A stretch of 64,000 nucleotides of DNA, from contig NC_081413.1 of assembly GCF_030272615.1 (NCBI RefSeq), positions 447,312,538-447,376,537 on the forward strand, given 5' to 3'. Positions 11,801 through 23,765 of this stretch are shown here, in pieces; position 1 is the first letter of the stretch, and the number at the start of each line of letters is the position of its first letter. The stretch is from Cryptomeria japonica. Its lineage: Eukaryota > Streptophyta > Pinopsida > Cupressales > Cupressaceae. The position numbers were made by a program, and so were the translations under genes. The notes beneath the pieces were generated by a model. It was not told the origin of the DNA, did no database searches, and saw only the letters and a list, made by a program, of their open reading frames with translations.

Positions 11801-12488
11801 AGACACCTTGGGGGCCTCACTATTGTACAACAACATAAGCAAGATTTTAGATATGTGGAATGAGCTTAATGGAGATAAGGTCATTTTGATGCCTATTTTT
11901 GACAAGTGGAAGCCTAGAGAGCAGGATTTGGAGCTTATTTGTGTATCTTATGATGAAGCAGGGGCTGATCCTATCATCAAATCCACTTGTGACACCACAA
12001 AGGATCTAATAAAATTAGTAGAAGGGATAGACAATACTAATAGGAAAATCAACTTATACAAAAAGGAGTACACAGATCAGGTTTTTGAATTGCTCCCAGG
12101 AGTTTTTGTCAGCCCAAATCAATTAAAGGACAAACAAGTGTGGCTTAAGGAATTAGAGGCCAAATTGTCAGCCAGAATAAAAGGAATTGTTGACTTAGAT
12201 GATGCTTCCTTTTTTGTTCTAACAATTCAGGAGATAGAGAGAATCAAATCTCATTATGGTTTTCTCAATTCAGAGGTTAACAAGATGAGGAATTCATGGA
12301 AAAGGTTAACCAAGGCTAAAGCAAAAGTGATTAATTTCACATGGTTGGCTGATGATGTATACAATGCGTGGACAAGAAAATATACCATCCAGGATGTAGA
12401 GCAGTTAGAAGGTGCTCCTGAAAATTTAGAAGAGGTTGCAACCGGACAAGAAGTAGAAGAAGTTGTACAGGTCGAAAAGGACTTGTAA
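8858..12488 (+). pseudogene. Long ORF of unknown function (element E)
   Basis: Begins at ATG 8858 (MAPKREFSGKVN) and ends at TAA 12486. It uses frame 2 to about 9445 and frame 3 afterwards, so a single one-base shift, plus 11 internal stops: TAG at 9029, 9353, 10713, 10926, 10950, 11571, 11583, 11742; TAA at 10728, 10992; TGA at 10164. About 1,200 codons in total. Parts: an N-terminal region with RDINGKALIEISNEEFRSAF and FDYAYFIIDAIHGG; a basic/Ser linker near 10550-10700; coiled coil at 11430-11570; a Pro/Ser segment at 11640-11700; a helical C-terminus ending in acidic repeats. No RT, integrase, protease or zinc knuckle. The layout (N-terminal globular part, Pro-rich linker, coil) resembles ORF2 of element A and the 3' ORF of D. 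It is probably an extra or sole ORF of a non-autonomous LTR element. I do not recognise the family. Confidence 0.6.
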
Positions 12489-13548
12489 CTGTATTTGTAA
12501 AAGATTTTGTAACTTCTTCTAGAGAAGAAATGATTGTAACAAATTCTCCTAGAAAAGTCCAAAGCTATGTGCATACATATTGTTATAAATGGATTCTAGG
12601 ATTGATAGAAAAGGGATCACAAAGAATTGTAAGAAAATGCTACAGAAATTTATCTGAGCTTTTCCAAGTTTTAATGGAGAATATTTGAACGTTTTTGTAA
12701 TACTTTCTTGAAGATAATATCAATATACAGACCATTGGCTTTGAGTTTAAACTTTGTGTCATCTTTGAATGTGTTTGTAAGTGTTTACTGCTTCGTTCTG
12801 AATAATCCAGAGTTATTTTGTTTGAATAAGGTTGTAAGGCAACTTTCAATAGATATCTTTCTTAGCTTTTCTCTTCAAGAGGGGAATTAAATATGTAGGA
12901 ATTATTTCTACCAGTAAATTCTTTGTAGGATACTTTGAATCTTGATGAACATAGTTGGATGAAGTATGAAAAAATTCTTATGCATGTCAGGCATATATAG
13001 GGATTTGCAGAAGCCAAGCTAATGGGATGTGTGGAGATATTTTGATTGGAGGAGTATTATTTGAATTTAGCTGACTCTGTCACCTTGGATAAGGCACTGG
13101 TATAGATCAGGGTTGTTTATTACATGTTTTGTAGGTCAAACACTGAATATGAGTACAATTTCAATTCCTTTGTTTCAGTAAGTTTTAAGGTGATTAGATC
13201 CACTGGTTTTCTGGATTGGTTTACAATGGATTTATCTTTTAAAAGTGTGAATTTAGTTCACAAAGGTATACCCGCCTGGACTTAGAGTAGGTCCAAAGTG
13301 TAGAAGGTTAAATCAAACCTTGTCATATGTTGTCCTAAGAATTTCCTTCCTTTTAATATCTCTTCTGCACAGAGCTATCATACTGTTATAAGGATGTTGA
13401 AGTGAATCAGATTTTGAAGACAACACCTTTTCTGCCATGTAGAGAAAATTGACTTGTTTAGCTTCGATGCATCCCTCTTATACATCTTGGATCTTTAACT
13501 CAAGTGCCTTTAAACTTTCCTTCCAGAGTCCAAATCTTTGATACCAAT
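12489..13548. other. 3' region of E with possible PPT, then G leader fragment
   Basis: No gene. AAGAGGGGAATTAA at 12877-12890 could be a polypurine tract with an LTR beginning TGTAGGAATT at 12894, but no partner LTR was found. Near 13400-13536 the - strand begins MYKRDASKLNKS after a copia primer binding site, so this may be the first codons of a gag belonging to fragment G. Confidence 0.35.
13536..13546 (-). other. Primer binding site of copia fragment G
   Basis: The - strand reads TGGTATCAAAG immediately after the LTR end TATCA. This matches the initiator-methionine tRNA primer used by many Ty1/copia elements, with one mismatch to TGGTATCAGAG. It marks the adjacent LTR as a 5' LTR. Confidence 0.65.
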
Positions 13549-15056
13549 TGATAGTTCTGATACTTAATATAAGTATAGATCCAATAGCCAACAAGATGAG
13601 AGGGGGGGGTGAATCATACAAACTTAATATTCCATAAAAATATTAGATTCAACCTCGGTAACATATATTTCAGTAATGTAACCAAAACTATCAAACATGC
13701 AAACTCAAAAGCATATAAACATCATAAACCTCATAACACCAGATTTAACGTGGAAACTCTAATAGGGAAAAACCACTATGGGATTTCGGACCCACTAAGA
13801 AATATACTCTTCTAGAGTATGCTTGGTTAAAAGCAAATCTTGTTAAAGATTACAAACACATTGCTAGATGTGACCTGGTTAAGGGATTTCCCTTAGATTT
13901 GTTAGGATCTTCACCTTGTTAGAAGTGACCTTGCTAAAGGATTTCAAACACTCAATTAGAATTTCACCTTGCTAGAGGGTTTTACAAATAAGACTGTTAA
14001 GTCCACTTGATTAAGAGATTTTTTGTCACTTTCACAAAATAACAGTAATAAAAATCTATCTACAACTTCACATCCAAAATGCTAAAGTAGATTCTTATTT
14101 GTTCAATACAATCTAGACATAGAACTAATCTTGTCTATCTGCTGGGCTTCTATACTCTATTATTCTAACAGGTCTTCAAGCTTCTGTGCTCGGTAATCAC
14201 TATGTAGCATCCCTATGCATACACTTGCCCACATACATTGTTTATCAACAATATCCTATTTATAAACAATTAGGTAACCGCTGAATCTCCTTGATCACAT
14301 TTCCCATGATCAATCATAGCCATCAGATCTTCAATCTTGTCCAGGTTCAATGCATCTTTCGATCTGAAAACATTTTACCCTGCCTTGGAACTTGCATATT
14401 AGTCTTGGAACTTGTGCCAAGGTATTGCAGTTCAATCTGAGTCGTAGATCTTCATGCTAACTTTTCATTGCCTTAGATTCGTTAATAAACTTCATTCACG
14501 GCTCACCAATCATTAATCAGTTCCAGCTCATCAGCTTCCTTCATTAAATACCGCATGTAAACATTTAATGCATTCTGTTATAGCTTGGTTACAACTTGGT
14601 AACAACTCGATGAATACTAAACATTACTCAGTAGACATTCCGCCTTCATTAACCGATAGCGATAACCTTAGGGTTTACCGACTAGGTTCGTTAGGGTTTA
14701 CTGACTAGGTTCTTTTCTTGATAACATAGTATAGTATTAACCTTTACATTTTACAACATATGTATGATGTTAAAACAATCTAAACATCATGATCTCATCA
14801 TTGTCTGACTCGGTACTAGTTGCCCATTGAATACCTTATTCATCCCCTTATTCATCATATTCTTTCCTATGTCTTTTACCAACATCTTTATAATCTTCAT
14901 ATCATACTTCTCAAGATATGGCAACATCATACTGAATTAGAAAATTAATTTCTTGACATCAATGACAAAATAATAATATCAAGATAGTAAACATCTTTAA
15001 TCAGTTATATCCATAATCATCAACAACCTTCTCAATATCCTTAGGAAATGCCAACA
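13549..15056 (-). repeat. 5' LTR of copia fragment G
   Basis: On the - strand it starts TGTTGGCATTTCC and ends …AACTATCA, followed by the primer binding site. It contains the AGAGGGGGGGGTGAATCA segment and repeated GTTAAGGGATT-type phrases, the same organisation as the C and H LTRs. The rest of the element is missing to the left, so G is a truncated 5' end. Confidence 0.6.
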
Positions 15057-15326
15057 ATCTTTCATTGTCTGTTAGAATGCAATATTGCCAATAGTCTTTT
15101 GTCATACTAGACCTATTTTTGACTCGTACGTGTTGCTGCCTCTACTGTGTTTTGTCGTTTGTAAAACAGTGAGCATTTTTAAAGGTGCAAACTTGAAATT
15201 TTGATTTTGCAATTGATGTAGTTGGATTTGCGTGATGTTTTGCTTCTCTTATAGGCTAATTTGAAATGTTTCCTAATCCTCAGTTGTTTGTTTTTTGCAA
15301 GTTCAATTGCCTCACATTCTTTTTAG
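15057..15326. other. Remnant upstream of PMD copy 2
   Basis: No gene. Ends with TTCTTTTTAG, a possible splice acceptor for PMD copy 2 exon 2. The matching exon 1 and TAGCGC-type array are not present. They may have been lost where G joins at 15056. Confidence 0.4.
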
Positions 15327-17132
15327 ATGTGTCTATCCACTGATGATGACATTAGTGCATTAGTTGTCAGATATTGACCAGGCTCATATTGATTTGTGTA
15401 GATTGACCCACCTTCTTAATTTACCTAATATCTGTGTGAATCACAAAATGCTGACTACGCTTGTAGAGAGATTCTATTATGAGCATAACACATTTCACTT
15501 GCCAGTTGGGGAGATGACCATCACTCGTGAGGACGTATATAAGATTCTCCATGTCCCTTTTATTGGGGATAAGGTGGACTATGATGCAGTGTAGCTTCCT
15601 AGGTTACTAGCTGTTAGACATGTTTTCAGGGATCGAGATATTCTGACATGTTCTATCAGTTGGGATATGATGATGGGAAGGTACAATGAGGACTTCCTAC
15701 TTGCTTGCATCTTGGCAAGTTTTATCGGCTGTTTTCTAATGCTGGACAGGGGACAACAGGGGTTTTTGTGTGGATGGGGTAGGATGTTACAGAGGCTTAT
15801 TAAGAGCCCTTATAGATTAGGCTGGGGCTCTTGTATATTAGCACATATGTATCACGAGATGCATGAGATTGTATTTAGGTAGGGAAAGAGTATGGTTGTA
15901 GGAGTTTTGATTTTATAGGTATGGGCCTAGGAGAACCTCCTAGTTTGTAGGCTAATTGTAAATGACGATAGAGATCCTAGTCAACCCATTGTATATAGAT
16001 ATTCAGGATATTTTACTCAGTCCCATCTGGGCAAGACATATTTTTGGAGATGGCAGCTGGATGATTTGATAGTCATGACATGGAGACCATATAGGGGTCT
16101 AGAGCTATGGGATGATTGGAGGGTTGTTCGTAGGGATTTGTTCATGACTCACCCACTCATCGATAGATCATAGATAGTAGTCGAGCGATTCATTGTTTCT
16201 TGAGTGATGAGGTAGTATGGTAGACCTTAGGGGATCTCATAGGAGTACACTGCATATGTGTGTTATGCAGATGAGGAGAGGCAGGGATGGGCATCAAGAT
16301 TATCTTATGCCTTGAGGATGTAAGAGTTTCCTAGATTACAACATCTCACATAGGACTATATGGATGATGTTCAGATACAGGGGTCTTGTCCTAGTATAGG
16401 GATTGGTTCCAACAACATCCATTCTTGAGATTTACGGATCCTGCTGAGTAGGTACCTTGCATAGAGGAAATAGAAGATGATGCCCTCACGTAGGGATAGG
16501 GAAAGGGATAGAGAGCTGAGGCTTTGAGGTGGGCAGGTGGTTATCCTGGTGCTAGCAGCAATAGGGTACCAGCTAGTGGTAGACAATAGAGAGGAGAGGG
16601 CAGATCCCTAGGTATGGTTGGAGTAAGACTTGGTGGAGTGAGAGTCTCGGAGGGTGGAGGAGAGGAGGAGAGAGAAGTGGTGAGATAGGTTCAGCAGAGG
16701 AGAGAGGAGAAGGGGGGAGTTAGAGGCAGAGATGGAGGAGGAGATGGAGGTGGAGAGCCTATGAGGGATGAGGGGACTGACACAACGTGATCGATGAGAG
16801 CATGCATAGCGAGGTTAAAGTAATAGTTGACAATGGCATAGACTTAGCTGGTAGAGTGAGACCATCAATTAGTGGATCTTAGAGCAGAGCATGATCGTTA
16901 GGTTATAGTGATTAGGGTAGAGCAAGACACTCTTCAGTAGGAGGTTCTCCATTAGATGAGTCGAGCAACATATTATGTTGCGGCTTATAGCATAGTTGTT
17001 CCAGTAGCGTAGTAGGTTGTACCATATTCACAGTATATGGCTCGATCTGAGGAAGCTCTGGCACCTTGTCAGGATCTTGGTCAGCAAGCTCCACCTCTTC
17101 CACTAGGCGATGAGGTTGAGGCTGAGAGCTAG
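15327..17132 (+). pseudogene. PMD antisense ORF, copy 2, exon 2
   Basis: One reading frame runs from a TTTTTAG acceptor, with a single frameshift near 16390, to TAG 17130. The PMD signatures are present: VGEMTITREDVYKILHVPF, GWGRMLQRLIKSPYRLGWG, AHMYHEMHEIVFR, WxAWEN-like VWA[stop]EN and VMR[stop]YGRP. Stops before the frameshift are TAG at 15361, 15592, 15880, 15916, 15928, 16171, 16213, 16228, 16240, 16351, plus TGA 16201 and TAA 16321. Most sit where the family has Gln, and 15928 replaces the Trp of WAWE. A Gly/Arg/Glu-rich tail follows (16600-16760). It is antisense to the integrase of element B, whose 3' region encloses it. Confidence 0.75.
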
Positions 17133-18640
17133 ATTTTATTTTTGTAGCTCAGAGATGTTTTGTAGACACACCCATTTTTTGTAGCCCTTACAATTCTTGC
17201 TTCGATGGGAGTTTGTATATGTCAGTTGACATTATTTTGTACCCTAAGACTTGATGATTATATATATACGAGATCTGATTGGACTTCATAGTACTTGCGT
17301 TGATCGATTATGAGATGTCTTCTATATGCTTTATTCTATATGTATGCATAATTTTATTTTATTTTTAGTATGGATGTATGTAATGTAGATGAATATGAAT
17401 GTTTGTTTTTGTTTCTTTTCACATGCAAATAAATGATGAAAATGAGAAATGAGTAATGCAAATATTTTATATTCTTTTTTCTATGCAATAAGATGAATGC
17501 GAATGAGTGATAATGAAATGTATGAATATATATAAGATGCTTATGTATGCAACTAACATCTCAATACACAAGTACTCAATTGAAGAAATGATGAAAAAGA
17601 GACCACTTAGCTAAGAAATGATGATGCTTCTAACTCTCATTCAGAAGATAAAGATATTATTACCAAACCAAAATCACTCTAAATTCATAAAATACAAAAA
17701 TGAAATGCAAAATGAGATACAAAATGAAATGCAACCTAAACCTAGCCATTGGATTTAAAATGCTTAAGTTTCATCACTGAGCATAACATACATAATAGGC
17801 AGATTAGAGTTCCTTTCTTTTCATGTGCAATATTAATTATCTTGTCCGTAATGATCCTTTTTTTTTGTTCATATCCTTGGGCAGATTTCATAGGGACCTG
17901 GATTGCATGATAAAGAAATTTGCTCAAAACAGACAAAGAAATGATGGGAACCTCCCTGTAGCATACAAATAAGCAAAGTCGAGGTATGCTCTTATCACAG
18001 ACACCCAACTTATTAGATGTAGAAAACAAAGAAAATATTATGCCCCCAATCCTTGCTCCTCTTAGTCAAGATAGACTTCCTTGAGTTACTCAGAGGGATA
18101 ATAATAAAAAACCAATATAAAAAACAATACACAAAGAAATTTTTTATGCATAGCTCAAACTGTTTAGTGATTGTTTTCAGTAATGTTGTTTTTCTTGTGT
18201 ACCCAATGATAAAACTCTTCAGTAGTTAGGAGATAGGTGTCTGACTCAGAGTGGATGACCAGGTTTCATTGATGGAAAGATGACTTGGTTAATACTGCTT
18301 AAGACATATAATATGCTCTATCGATTAACCTAAGATTAGGACATTGATTAGTGCTTAAGACATATAATATGCTCTATCGATTAACCTAAGATTAGGACAT
18401 TGATCAGTTTCAAGCCATGAGGGTTCCACTGAACCAGGATGTCACAAATGTGACTGAAATATGTACAAGAGATAATAAAGATACATGAAAGTGGGAAATG
18501 CCAACATTGCATTGATAGATGGAGCATTGAGTACAAGATGCACTTGTTTACTAGGTTTTCACCTACTTGGCAGAGATTCATTTTATTTTTTACCAAGGTG
18601 CCTGTTTACTAGGTTTTCACCAATGCATTTTTTTTTTCTC
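17133..18640 (-). other. 3' non-coding region of element B
   Basis: AT-rich, rich in ATGAATG/ATGCATT-type words, no gene on either strand. This long spacer between integrase and the antisense PMD gene is usual for Tat elements. It ends in a 20-nt T run near 18640 on the + strand, with two copies of TTTACTAGGTTTTCACC (18547 and 18605). Confidence 0.5.
18296..18407. repeat. 56-bp perfect tandem duplication
   Basis: Units 18296-18351 and 18352-18407 begin TGCTTAAGACATATAATATG and differ at only one base (GATTAG/GATCAG). Near-identity shows a duplication much younger than the surrounding element. Confidence 0.95.
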
Positions 18641-18689
18641 TCTTTTTTTTTTTTTTTTCAGGACATTTTATGATTTTTTTGGTATTTTT

Positions 18690-19830
18690 CAAGACATTTT
18701 TCAGCTGTACAAATTGCTGGAGCAGAGAATGCTAAGTGAATAATTTCTTCAAATGGATGGTGTTAATTGGTTCAAGGAGCTGTTATCCTTCTGATGTTGA
18801 GAGCTAATAGGCACCAGAGCCAAGTACTACAGTAACGATGTAGGGACCCAGCCAGTTGGGTTCAAACTTCCCTTTGTTGTCTCGAAACTATTGATTTTTA
18901 GGATTTTCTCTCAGAACTAGGTCACCTACCTGAAATTATCTTTGTCAAACCTTCTTGTTATATCCTCTGGACATTCACTTTTCTACACTCTAAGATGATC
19001 AAATGCCACTTTCTGATGTTCATCCAACAATTTGAGTTCTTGCAATCTATATATTCTATAGTCTTCATCAGTAACAAGACCTTGCAAACAAACTCTTAGA
19101 GATGGTATTTATACTTTAGTAGGTAAGACTGCTTCAGACCCATACACCAAAAAAAAAGGTGTAGCCTCAGTAGGTGTTTTGATACTTGTTCTGTAAGCCC
19201 ATAATGTAGGATTGAGTTGCAGATGCCAATCCTTCCCAGATTTGTTTACTGTTCTATGTAAGATAGTCAACAGGTTTTTGTTAGATGCCTCAGCTTGTCC
19301 ATTACCTTGAGGGTAATATACAGATGGCTAGTGTTGTTTAATTGTGAATTTCTCATAGAGCTAATCTAGATCTTTATTCTTGAATTGTCCTCCATTATCA
19401 GTCATGATGGACGAAGGTATCCCATACCTACAAATGATATGATTTAGAATGAATAGAGCTACTTGTTTACCGATTGCTTTGATGAGTGGAACCACTTCTA
19501 CCCACTTAGTGAAGTACCCAGTGGTAGTTATGATAAACTTGTGTCTGTTAGATGATGCTAGGTAGATCTGACCAATGAGATCAAAGGCCAATGTGTGATG
19601 AAGGGTATGAGATCCCTTGCTGGAGCATGTATGAGATTTCCATGTAGCTGACATTTTTCACAAGTTTTAGAAACCTTTATAGCATCCTTCTCCATATCTG
19701 GCTAGTAGTAGCCAGCCCTTAGTAGTTTCCGAGCTAAAGTAAGACCATTCGAATGAGATCCACAAATACCTTCATGGACTTCCAATAATGCATGTTTAGA
19801 CTCTTCAGTTTCTAGACACCTAAGCAATGT
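18690..19830 (-). pseudogene. Integrase of Tat-like element B
   Basis: Reading right to left: the zinc-binding part (GSHSNG…TCEKCQLHG), the catalytic core (AFDLIGQIY, FTKWVEVVPL, CRYGIPSSIMTDNGGQFKNKD), then the C-terminal part (WAYRTS, LRENPKNQ, NWLGPYIVT, NTIHLKKLF) to about 18720. The core Asp residues are visible. Frameshifts near 19600 and several TAG/TGA stops break it. A stop follows NKDLD, where Gln is common. The domain order and distances are those of a gypsy integrase without a chromodomain. Confidence 0.75.
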
Positions 19831-20560
19831 ACCGTCCAAACTTCACCTAAACAAATCATTAGCAATGATTATATACCATGAGGCATTTCAAGTTAAGTTC
19901 CTTTTCTCATTACGGGTAAGATTTTATGGAATAATTTGGTCACGTAGATAAGAGTAAATGTGGTTATATCGAGATGAGTCATGTCCAATAATAGAACAGA
20001 CTATCTGGGACTCAGGAGAATCATAGTCAGGGTAATGTAACTCTTCCACTAGGAATTCAAAGTGAAAATTAGATTACTGTAACTCAGGTATAGATGCCAA
20101 GGTGGCCGTAGCATCTGCTGCTCCATTTGCTAATCTGGGAATCTGCTGGAATGATACAAAAGTAAAATACTTCTTGAGATCATAAACCATTCTCTTATAA
20201 GGCATCAATTTCTCATCTCAAGTCTGATATGTATCATTGATTTGATTGGTAATTGGTTGAGAATCTCCATAGATATGTAGCTCTAGAAACTTCCATTCAA
20301 TAGCTAGCTTGATCCCATTTACCAGAGTTTCATACTCTACAATATTGTTTGTGCAAGGGAATAGAATGTGGTAAGCCTTCGAGATTGAGTATTTATGAGG
20401 AGTAATAAATAGTATTCCATCACTGGGACCATTTTTGGTGAAAGATCCATCAAAGAACATCTTCCAGGATTGTTGAGTAAGGTACATTATTGATTCATCT
20501 AGGAACTGTATATCCAGTGGTTGAGTGTCTTTAAGTGGAGCTTTAACAAGATGATTTGTA
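19831..20560 (-). pseudogene. RNase H of element B
   Basis: The best-preserved part is 20218-20487: WKMFFDGSFTKNG holds the first catalytic Asp, NNIVEYETLVNGIKLA the Glu and HIYGDSQPITNQIN the next Asp. The rest up to the integrase is frame-shifted linker. It acts on RNA-DNA hybrids during reverse transcription. Stops and shifts make it non-functional. Confidence 0.65.
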
Positions 20561-21780
20561 ATTACGTGTCCTTTGATGTCTTAATGTTCCACATATTCAA
20601 TATCAAACTCTGTAAGAACCATGACCCATTTTGCCAATCTTCCAGTGAGTGTTGCCTTGTTGAGAAGATACTTGAGCAGATCAATCTTAGCTACTATCTT
20701 GATGGAATGTGCCAACATATAATGTCTCAATTTTTGTGGTGCAAAGACTAATGCCAAGCATGCTTTTTATATTATAGTGTAGTTCATTTTATAAGACACC
20801 AATGTTCTGTTGATGTAATATATAGCTCTCTCTTTTTTTAATTTTCATCTTGTTGTGCTAGAAGTACCCCAAATGATGAATCAATGGCTGATATGTATAA
20901 GATCAATGGTTTTCCTTGAATTGGTGGCATCAATATTGGTGGATTTGATAGGTACTCTTTGATCTATTGAAGGTGTTATTCACATTATGAATCCCAATTG
21001 TATATTACTCCTTTCCTCAAACTTTTGTGAAAGGTTGAGCTTTGTTTGCCAGCTAAGAAATGAAGCGTCTAGTTGATTGGAGATGTCCCTGTAAACTTCT
21101 CATTTGACTGATGTTTTTCAGAGGTGGCATTTCCATTATAGCTTGTACCTTCTTAGGATCAACCTCGATTCCCTTCTTTGAAATGATGTAGCCAAGTAGT
21201 TTACCAGATGTCACTCTGAATGCACTTTTTTGGATTTAGTCAGAGTTTGAATTTTTCCACTCTATCTTGTATAGGGCCTAGCTCTTGAATATGCATGGAT
21301 CTCTTCATAGTCTTTACTAAAGTGTCATCAACATAATCTTCCATATTCTTATGCATCATGTCATGAAAGATAGTAGTTACCACTCCTTGGTATGTTGCTC
21401 CTATGTTCTTCAGCTCGAATGGCATGACATTCCAGCAAAAGGTTCCCCATGCATAGGTGAAAGTTGTCTTTTCTTGATCTCTAGGAGCTATTTTGATCCG
21501 ATTATAACTGGAGAATCTATCCATTAGTGAGTAAATGTCATACCTAGTAGTAATATCGACTATCATATAAATATTTGGTAATGGAAAGTCATCCTTTGGA
21601 TAGGCTTTGTTGAGATCTCTGAAGTCTATGCAAACCCTAATAGATTTGTCTACCTTTGACATAGGTACTTTGTTTGAAATCCATTCCACATAGTCTATAG
21701 CTTCGATAAATTTAGCTTTTAGTAGTTTTTCTAACTCAACTTTGACTAGTAGTGCCACGTGAGGGTGCATTCTACAATTT
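20561..21780 (-). pseudogene. Reverse transcriptase of element B
   Basis: The N-terminal half is preserved at 21240-21770: HPHVALLVKVELEKLLKAKF, RVCIDFRDLNKAYPKDDFPLP, SSYNRIKIAPRDQEKTTFTY and EDYVDDTLV. The catalytic YVDD motif is intact. The thumb and connection towards 20560 are visible only in fragments. Gypsy type by the FRDLNKA and YVDD context. Together with the protease and gag on the far side of element A it forms one polyprotein unit. Confidence 0.8.
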
Positions 21781-23765
21781 TTTTACTTGAGTGGTTTAAC
21801 TCCTGGTGTGATAGAAAAATGATTCATGATAAGATCAAGATCAAGGCCTAGCATATCAAAGTATGTCCATGCAAAATTGATCTTCTTTTCTGAAAAGAGG
21901 AGTGAAATCTTTCAATTCTTCTGCTGATAGTGATTGAGCTACATGAATGATGTGTGATGGTTCTTGACTCCCAATGTTCACTAGCTGCATTGACTTGATC
22001 AATATAGAAGACCTCTCCTAGAAGTGACTTGGTAGTATATCAAGTATCTCACCTTTAGGTGGCTCATAGAGGTTTTCACCTTTAGGTACGTCCTTTATTT
22101 TCTCTTTTTTAGATTCTGATATTGCAATAATGTGGTTTTCGCCATCAAATCTTTTCTTTTTATTTTTTTGATTTTTGTGACTAAGATACTTGATATCTGT
22201 TTTAGTCATGTTTTCACTTTCTTCGCTGGTGGAAGAGCACATGGGTTCAACTACATTTAGGTAATAGGCTAGTGTGTAGTCATTGGAAAAAGTAGGTACA
22301 TTCATGGGTTGGTCTTGTACACTACAGTCAATCAATTCACAATGTATCAAGGATAGAGTGTGGATTGGTTCAAGGGAGTTCATGGTATTGTCATCACAAC
22401 TGCGGATCAAAAAATTGAGTTCCAGAAGGATACCTTGCATAAATGTCTCGAGACTAGGAAAAGTCAAAACATGATTATTAAAGTGCATGTTAATATTTAG
22501 TCAACCTAATCCAATAGACCTACTTGTAACATCATTCTCTATGCCAAGCTAAAATTCATATCGAGGTTCGAGAGTAACAAGATCAATAGACAAATTCTTT
22601 CCACTTATATCAGATGATTCAAAGTTTGATGCTAAGTAGATATTGTCATAAACAGGACTATTGTCAGAGTCCTCAAAGTCATTGGATGAAGTTTTTGAGT
22701 CTTCTTCAAGTGGTTGAGTGAATGTATTTGTGGTATCAACACCAACATCTTTAATGCTACAAGTTCCTTCAAGATTTGGCTCATTTAGCATTTGTATCTG
22801 ACACACCTGTTGACATGATCTTGATGGTTTTGTGACTCCCTATCATCTACTCCATTCATCTTCCTCTGGACTGATGTCCAGTTCTACTTTTGTAGCTTCC
22901 ATTTCTTCTTGTATAATCCCATACCTGATTTGTTCTATTTTATTAGAGGGGCATATAATAGATGAAAAACTTTCTGGTATTCTTCCTTCCTTAAGCCCTT
23001 GTTCATAGTTCACTTGTCTTTTTAGTCTGATTCCCTATATCTCCTTTTCTAGCTTTAAGTGCATCATCCCTTGAGTATTATCTATGATACCGCTAGACTC
23101 TTTTGGAGTTTTTGTACTAGATGTATCTAAGAGGTGGTCTGGACCCCATTCATACTTGTTTGAGTCAGTCTCTGAATCGTCTACTTGCTGCCTACCAATG
23201 TATGTGACTGGAACTTTTAGTGGTGCAAACAATTCTCTAATTCTTTCTACTTCATCTCTTATATCCTCTAGGACTTGAACTCCTTGTATTGTTGTAGTTG
23301 ACACTATCAGAGCTTGAGTGCTGACTATTTCTTCTTTCTTGATTGTTGGTTCCTCTTTTTCTTTTACATGCTCTGCTTGTGTTTGTTGAGTGTTTGTTTT
23401 CTATAATGTTGAAGATGATATCCTTTTCTGCCACTTAGACTTAGAAGCATGTTTTTGGTCTGATGTCATTTTTGGATTGTACCCGAGTCCAACCTTATCA
23501 TTTGTTTATTTTATTTGTAGTTGAATCGGTTCAATAATACCCTCTTGATGTTTGTTCAGGGGACCAGTACCTGAGTATCCCATGCATTGAATCATTTTGT
23601 AGCTTCGACCATATTGTTTTCAGGAAATCTCACAATGTTGTACTTCTTTGTTTTCACTATCTTCCTTAAAAATCTATTTTAGAACAACATCCTTTTCTAT
23701 TTCATCTACCAGGGAAGTAGAAGATTGTACAAAAGACCATCATATATGATATTTGGAGTTGAATT
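21781..23765 (-). pseudogene. Protease-RT spacer of element B polyprotein
   Basis: Frames at 22018-22488, 22549-22806 and 23035-23304 give hydrophilic, Ser/Glu/Lys-rich peptide without a domain. Pieces resembling the usual Tat spacer (MHFNNHVLTFPSLETFMQG, IEGIRREVERI-like) occur in the expected position. Stops and shifts interrupt it. Confidence 0.45.

Noticed and set aside
8858-12488. Alternative nuclear code or readthrough with TAG as Gln
   Set aside because: TAA and TGA also interrupt, frameshifts coexist, and the decay pattern fits methylated CAG sites better.
13549-15056. Solo LTR
   Set aside because: A primer binding site follows directly, so at least part of the interior is present; no flanking duplication seen.
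15327-17132. Host MAIN/MAIL1-type gene
   Set aside because: Many stops and the same antisense position inside a Tat element as copies 1 and 3.
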